From Elephas maximus indicus (Eukaryota > Chordata > Mammalia > Proboscidea > Elephantidae): a stretch of 64,000 nucleotides of DNA. The notes under the pieces were generated by a model that saw only the letters and a list, made by a program, of their open reading frames with translations, did not search any database and was not told where the DNA came from. Both the position numbers and the translations under genes were made by a program. Of this stretch, positions 58,073 to 64,000 are shown one piece after another (the first letter of the stretch is position 1; every line of letters starts with the position of its first letter). The DNA is taken from the NCBI RefSeq assembly GCF_024166365.1, contig NC_064820.1, positions 66,379,501 to 66,443,500 of the forward strand, written 5' to 3'.

Positions 58073-58135
58073 CATTTCCAACCAAAATGGAATAAAACTA
58101 GAAACCAGTAACAGAAGAAAAACTGAAAAATTCAT

Positions 58136-60279
58136 ACAGTGGAATGTTTCTTTGCAGTAAGTCATTTTCCGGAACACAAAAGTTGGGGTGGTAGGAGGGG
58201 TATCTTTAACCATTGCTGTTTTTCAGATGCATAGGGCACAGGTAAAATTTAGCATCATCAATTCAAATTCCAGGTCTCACACCTAAGTAACTAAGACAAT
58301 GATGGTGGTATTAGCAAAAGTTGGAGCCCTGAGAAAAATAAATATTCTTTGACAGATCACTTTTTTTTTCTCAAGCCAGAAAAGTAGCCTCTAAGTTCCA
58401 ACTCTAAAACGCTATGAGTTAACAAGAAATTGGGGATTTGTTATTGCATATTTCCTAACTCTTGGTTAACCTTGTGCTTTAGGTTAGAGTCTCCCAGAAT
58501 CACACCCTGGGACAAGGATTTGAGGGCAGGTGATTCATTTGGGAGTGATCCAAGAAACACCAGTAAAAGAAAAGTGAGACTGGGAAGGGAAGAAAGTCCA
58601 GGCCGGGGTGTTCATGAGCAGATTCTCTTTATGGGCAACTGGTTTTAGTCCCAACGGAGACCTCTGTGAGACTGCACAGAGCACACCTCAGAATTGTCCC
58701 ACCTGGGGGTGAGGAAATCGGGGTATTTATCCACCAATTTTCTTCTGTCATTGGTTGGGGGCTTGTTTCTGTGGTGTTGACTTCTGGCCTGTTCCAGGTG
58801 GACTGAGCATGCTTCCAGCCTGGAAATGCCCTTGGGCAGGGCTGCAGTGCTGGTAGTAGAATGCCACTGGCACGTAAGTGAACAGGGGTGCCAAGGCAAT
58901 GTGGCAGGGCACCTATAGCATCTACTATACTTACTGTCTCTAACGGTTTGGCTTTTCACAGCATTTTTACCTTGGAGCCATAATAATGTTCAATCAGAGG
59001 AGCCCCATCTGGGGAGCACCAGTGGGGCCCTCACACGTAATACTGCAGAGCTCAGAAAAAGCCTCAGTCTGGGTTGCTCCCCTGACTGTGTTCTTGCTCT
59101 GCTGCAGGGCCTCTCAGTTGCTTGCTTTCAGGAGCTTCTTGTTTGTTTTGCCACTGAAGCTAGGGCTTCCTTTCTAAATGGCATTTTAACACCACTGTCC
59201 CCAGGTAGCCACTGTGCTTCCCTCTGCTGGAACACGCACAGTGGATGGGGTGGAAAAGTGTTGCAACTTAAATTAGAAGTGAGAAAGCAATGTTGGGGAA
59301 TTCAGTCTGAGGCTGTATCTCTTGCTCAGTAGAAAAATCAGCTTTCAGGAGAATTGGTGCTCATTTTGGAAAGTCAGCGGTGGAAAAGCTTTTATTCAGC
59401 TCCTCCTTCACTGCCTTTGGAAGGTCTCAGATCGTCTCTTGCCTCTGCTCTAGGAATCTCAAGACAAGAATAAGTGTAATGTGAGTAAACTACAGGGTGT
59501 CATATTTGTGCCACGACAGATCCATGAGCCCACAGTTAATCCATTGATTACCTGTCTCCAGTGGCCCATTAGTTCATTTGCTCCAGTCTACCATCTGGGC
59601 CCTGCCCTGTTTCTCCAAAGACAGTTATTTGAACTTTTATTCCAGCTACAGATCATGATAGAGACATTGGTACAGATGATTTTCTGGAGGTTTCTTGTGT
59701 ATTAGTTACTATTTTTCAACATATTATTGTGTATATTTTTACTACCCACTTATTTAAATTAGATAAATTGGGAAAGTTTGGGGAAGGTCCCTAAGGTTAC
59801 TTCCCTCCTCAACTGTCTCCCTTTCCTGTTTACAGAACTTGTCTGGGTTATCTTTGATATCAAACTTATATCATTAACTTGTATAAGATAAAGCAGCAAA
59901 ATGAAACAATGCCAATATTTATATCTTCCATTTATTTAATATTCTACATGCAGTTATTTTAAGTGACTGAAGTCACAGCCTAAAACACAGACGTGTGTAA
60001 AAGATTACTCTACTATTTAAAAATGTCTTCCTAATTTAATAAAATTCCTAATCATGTGGTTCAATAGCTTAACTGTCACGCATTTCTTCCTAATTACCTC
60101 TAAGCCTAGACATTCCACCCCAGCTAGACAACTCTGTCACTTTCCCCACCTACTTTATCTGCTCTTAAGCTAAGCCTAACTAAGCCATTCCCTCTAATTT
60201 AATACCTGCACCAAATTTCACTCCTCAATGTGGCCCCCTGCCCATACAATATTTAAATCCAGCCTCTAGGAAGGCACAG
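58136..60279. other. No gene; possible unassigned LTR-like repeat
   Basis: About 58490-58900 ('CACCCTGGGACAAGGATTTGAG', 'GTCATTGGTTGGGGGC') looks like a dispersed mammalian repeat, but I cannot name it or fix its ends. The rest is not recognised. Confidence 0.4.
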
Positions 60280-62775
60280 AGGAGAGGTTGGAAACATGCG
60301 TTAGATTTAGACAGAACCAGGTTAGACAGCACAAGGTTTGAATCAGCTTTTCTTTTTATTAGCTGTGTGATATTGAACTGCTGTGTTGTCAGATGCCATT
60401 GAGTTGATTCCAAATCATAGCGACCCTCTGTAACCCAGAATAAGACACTGCCCAGTCCTGTGCCATCCTCAAAATCATTGCTATGTTTGAGCCCATTGTT
60501 GCAGCCACTGTGTCAATCCATCTAGTTGAGGGTCTTCCTCTTTTTCACTGATGCTCTATTTTACCAAGCATGATGTCCTTATCCAGGGACTGGTCCCTCC
60601 TGATAACATGTCCAAGGTATATGCGATGAAGTCTCACCATTCGTGTTTCTAAGGAGCATTCTGGCTGTACTTCTTCCAAGACAGATTGGTTTGTTCTTCT
60701 GGCAGTCCATGGTATACTTAATATTCTTTACCAACACCATAATTCAAAAGCATCAATTCTTCTTCAATCCTTCTTATACATTGGCTAGCTTTCATATGCA
60801 TAGTGAGGCGATCAAAAACATCATGGGTTGGGTCATTCACACCTTAGTCCTTAAGGTGACATCTTTGATTTTGAATGCTTTAAAGAGATTGCTTGCAGCA
60901 GATTTGCCCCTTAAAATGTGTCTTCTGATTTCTAACTGCTGCTTCTATGGGCATTGATTGTAGATTCAAGCAAAATGAAGTCCTTGACAACCTGAAACAT
61001 TTCTCTGTTTATCATGATGTTGCTCATTTGTCAGTTGTGAGGATTTTTGTTTTCTTTATTTTGAGGTATAATCCATACTGAAGGCTGTGGTCTTTGATCT
61101 TCATCAATATGTACTTCAAGTCCTTTTTACTTTCAGCAAACAAGGTTGTGTCATTTGCATGTCACAGGCTGTTAATGAGTCCTCCTCCAATCCTGATGCC
61201 CTATTCTTCTTCATATAATCCTACTTCTCGGATTATTTGCTCAGCATACAGGTTGAACAGGTATGGTGAAAGGATACAACCCTGACACACACCTTTCCTG
61301 GCTTTAAACCGTACAGTACTCAGTATCCCCTAGTTCTGTTCAAACGACTGCCCCCTTGGTTTAAGTACAGGTTCCTCATGAGCACAATTAAATGTTCTAG
61401 AATTTCTACTTTTCACAATATTATCCATAATTTGTTATGATCCACACATTTGAATGCCTTTGTACAGCTAGTAAAACACAGGCAAATATCTTTCCAGTAT
61501 TCTCTGCTTTCAGCCAGAATCCATCTGCTATCAGCGATGATATCCTTTGTTCCACATCCTCTTCTGAATCTGGCTTGAATTTCTGGCAGTTCCCTGTCCA
61601 TGTACTGTTGGAACTGCTTTTGAATGATCTTCAGCAAAATTTTACTTGTGTGTGATATTAATGATATTTTTCGATAATTAACAAATTTTTTGGATCTCCT
61701 TTCTTTGGAATGGGTACAAATATCGATCTCTTCCAGTCAGTTAGCCAGGTAGCTGTCTTCTAAATTTCTTGGCATGAATGAGTGAGCGTTTCCTGTGTTG
61801 CATCCATTTGTTGAAACATCTCAATTGGCATTCTGTCAATTCCTGGGGCCTTGTTTTTCTCCAGTGCTTTCAGTGCAGCTTGGACCTCTTCCTTCAGTAC
61901 CATGGGTTTTAATTATATGCTACCTCCTGAAATGCTTGAATGTCGACCAATTCTTTTTGGTACAGTGATTCTGTGTATTCCTTCCATCTTCTTTTGATGC
62001 TTCCCTCATCATTTGATATTTTCCCCATAGAATCCTTCAATATTGCAACTTGATGCTTGAATTCCACCATGTGTCTGTCAGTTTGTTGTACTGTGGTGAC
62101 TTGCATGTTGCTGTGATACTGGAAGCTTTGCCACCAGTATTTCAAATACCAGCAGGACCATTCTTGGTGGACAGGTTTCAGCTGAGCTTCCAGACTAAGA
62201 CAGACTATGAAGGGCCTGGGAATCTACTTCTGAAAAAATTGGCTACTGAATTCTGATATAGCGCTGGAAGATGAGCCCCTCAGGTTGAAAGCACTCAAAA
62301 TAGAACTGGGGAAGAGCTGCCTCCTCAAAGTGAGTTAACCTTAATGACATGGATAGAGTCAAGCTTTCAGAACCTTCATTTGCTGATGTGGGATGACACA
62401 AAATGAGAAAAAACAGCTTCAAACATCTATTAATAATCAAAAAGTGGAATGTACTAAGTATGAACCTAGGAAAATTGGAAGTTGTCAGAAATGAAATGGA
62501 ATGCATAAACATCAATATTCTAGGCATTATTGAGCTGAAATGGACTGGAATTGGACGTTTTGAATCGGATAATCATATGGTCTGCTATGACAGGAATGAC
62601 AAATTGAAGAGGAATGGCAGTGTCGAAAAGAACACTTCAAGATCTATCCTGAAATACAATGCTGTCAGTGATAGGATGATACCCATAAATGTACAAGGAA
62701 GACCAGTTAACACAACCTTAAATTATTTGCTTAAAACACTGATCCTGTTTTTTCATCTATAAAATGAGACTAAAC
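60280..62775 (+). mobile_element. MIR, sense, split by a 2.3 kb RTE
   Basis: The left part (60280-60380) ends 'ATTAGCTGTGTGATATTGAA'. The right part (62717-62775) resumes 'AAATTATTTGCTTAAAACACTGATCC' and ends 'TCATCTATAAAATGAGAC'. Joined, they follow the MIR core without a large gap. Confidence 0.8.
60381..62716 (-). mobile_element. RTE1-type LINE with inverted 5' part
   Basis: 60381-62063 is the antisense 3' part (RT to tail). 62064-62716 is the element's 5' end and endonuclease region, but in sense orientation, beginning exactly with the RTE 5' terminus (CCACCATGTGTCTGTCAG). About 0.8 kb between the two parts is missing. Both lie between the two halves of one MIR, so they came in as one unit. 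Open pieces (61413-61637 minus, 62403-62762 plus) are incomplete. Confidence 0.9.
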
Positions 62776-62777
62776 TA

Positions 62778-63184
62778 CAGGCAGTCACCAGGTTATGAAT
62801 GAGACCCGTTCCTAAGTCTGTCTTTAAGTCAAATTTGTAGGTAAGTTGGAACAGGTACATATGGTTCTTATTTGGTCAGTCAAGTGTTTCTGCTAATATA
62901 TAGAATGTATTTTACCTTTCTATGCATTTACAACACTTAAGAAACACTTCCAAACCACTCAATGTTTTCATGAGTGTCACAAAGTAGTATGTATGTTCGT
63001 TATTACAAACTATTGTATTTAACTCAAAATTTTAATATAATAGGCTCTATGGCAGTACTTAAGTACAAGTTCCCTATAAATTGGACATTCCTAATCCAGG
63101 GATTTACTGTAATAGGGTTTATGGCAATCCATTCTTAAGTATGAGTTGTCCAGAAATCGGATGTTCGTAACCCGGGAACTGCCT
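62778..63184. mobile_element. TA-flanked DNA transposon relic (Tigger/mariner-like)
   Basis: The left end CAGGCAGTCACCAGGTTATG and the reverse complement of the right end (AGGCAGTTCCCGGGTTACG) form terminal inverted repeats, with TA at 62776-62777 and 63185-63186. The last base of the right repeat seems lost. No transposase frame exists in its 407 bases. The right-end block occurs twice in tandem. Confidence 0.75.
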
Positions 63185-63231
63185 TACTCAGTTCTTAGGA
63201 TCATTTATTTCCAACTCCTAATCTCCATGCA

Positions 63232-63441
63232 AGGTCTCTAGGTGGTGCAAACAATTTACTGTCAGCCACTAACTGAAAATTTGGCAGTTTGAACCCGTGC
63301 AGCAGTGCTAAGGAAGTAAGCCCTGGCAATCCACTTCCACAAAGATTACAGCTAGGAAAACCCTATGGAGCACAGTTTTACTCTATAACACATGGGGCTG
63401 CCTCGGAATCTACGTGATGGTAATGGGCTTCAACTTTTGGT
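63232..63441 (+). mobile_element. AfroSINE, sense, perfect 13 bp target duplication
   Basis: TAATCTCCATGCA occurs at 63219-63231 and 63442-63454. The head is 'CTAGGTGGTGCAAACAATTT', the body 'GAAAACCCTATGGAGCACAG' and 'ATAACACATGGGGCTGCC'. Confidence 0.95.
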
Positions 63442-63510
63442 TAATCTCCATGCATATTGCACTGGAGTTTTAGAGTTTATCTCCCTTTATATCAAATGAA
63501 AGTTCCCCCC

Positions 63511-63675
63511 CCCAAAAAAAATCGTTGCCACCTAGTTGATTCCAACTCATAGCGACCCTATAGGACAGAGTAGAACTGCTCCATAGGGTTTCCAAGAGGT
63601 AGCTGGTGGATTCAAACTGCTGACCTTTTGGTATTAAGCAGCTGAGCTCTTAACCACTGTGCCACCAGGACTCCA
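63511..63675 (-). mobile_element. AfroSINE, short subfamily, antisense
   Basis: 'GACCCTATAGGACAGAGTAG', 'TGACCTTTTGGTATTAAGCAGC' and 'CTTAACCACTGTGCCACCAGG'. A C-run and A-run mark its left (tail) edge. It is the partner of the sense copy 70 bases upstream. Confidence 0.93.
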
Positions 63676-64000
63676 GTGTAAATTAAAAAATAACATTATG
63701 AAACATGTTCTTCACCCTGTCATCACCTTACTTAAGAGGATATTTATACACTTTATGGTAAAGAAAATCAACTTTCCAAAGTAAATGCTGTCTTCCTATT
63801 GATCATGTGCCTTATTTTCACTCACTCCAGAAATCCCACTAAATTGATGGTTAAACAATGAAACAATACGAAGTTTACAAGGATCTTACATATATACATA
63901 CCTACATCTAAGGTCTTCAGGACAGCCACTTGCACAATTTGCCATTACTTTTCATGGTAGTCCTAATCCGTAGTCAGAGTTAACAGCTGCCACCATTCAT
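63676..64000. other. No recognised feature
   Basis: AT-rich sequence to the end of the window. Confidence 0.45.

Larger units (their letters stand above)
55895..58135 (+). mobile_element. Old L1 (L1M-type), sense, with three insertions
   Basis: It begins in the ORF1 C-terminal part ('AAGAATTCTATATCCAGTAAAAC', 'CTACAAGAAATGCTAAAGGGAGTCC'). The intergenic segment follows ('GGGCAACCACTAAGAAA', 'AAATGAGAAGGGAATC'), then the ORF2 endonuclease ('CTCTCCAATTAAAAGGCAGAG', 'GTTATATGCTGTCTGC', DFNTPL near 57555), with the last recognisable piece at 58075-58135 ('AACTAGAAACCAGTAACAGAAG'). Both frames are broken. It is cut by an AfroSINE, a solo LTR and another AfroSINE. Confidence 0.9.

Noticed and set aside
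60381..62716. Two separate RTE insertions, head to head
   Set aside because: Both parts lie between the two halves of one MIR, and the second part begins exactly at the RTE 5' terminus. A single event is simpler, though not proved.

Overview
This window is mammalian nuclear DNA with no intact protein-coding gene that I can support. It is AT-rich and full of transposon relics. The two commonest families are a tRNA-derived SINE and an RTE-type LINE that end in nearly the same motif (TCGCTATGAGTCGGAAYCGACTCGA and variants). I recognise these as the AfroSINE and the RTE1 LINE of Afrotheria. I count about 25 AfroSINE copies and seven RTE copies or pieces, so a paenungulate is likely, most probably an elephant. 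The species is an inference from repeat families.

Layout. 1-12.5 kb: four AfroSINEs in a row, a 2 kb antisense RTE, old L2 and MIR relics broken by AfroSINEs, and a MaLR-type LTR. 13.0-17.7 kb: a long antisense L1 that keeps its 5' end but has lost its 3' end, and whose ORF1 is reduced to the C-terminal part. 19.4-22.5 kb: a nearly full-length but frameshifted sense RTE. 26.0-28.9 kb: an AfroSINE inside an AfroSINE, a processed pseudogene of prothymosin alpha (PTMA), and a 5'-truncated RTE. 29.4-38.5 kb: the poorest part in recognisable repeats, with a possible non-coding regulatory stretch at 33.7-36.4 kb. 38.6-44.5 kb: two ERVL-type (MLT2-like) LTRs, an old L2, and a three-level nest (RTE > LTR > RTE). 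46.8-52.4 kb: AfroSINE pairs and a decayed ERVL provirus-like unit (LTR, primer-site-like sequence, gag, protease and start of RT) that later took in an LTR and two AfroSINEs. 55.9-58.1 kb: an old sense L1 carrying a 416 bp solo LTR with a perfect 5 bp target duplication and two AfroSINEs. 60.3-63.7 kb: a MIR split by an RTE whose 5' part is inverted (twin-priming signature), a TA-flanked DNA transposon relic, and two more AfroSINEs.

The elements do not form a working system. Their interest is historical: insertion order can be read from nesting and target-site duplications, and the AfroSINE and RTE share the 3' end through which the LINE machinery would mobilise the SINE. Frameshifts, stop codons and truncations are present in every LINE and ERV reading frame examined.
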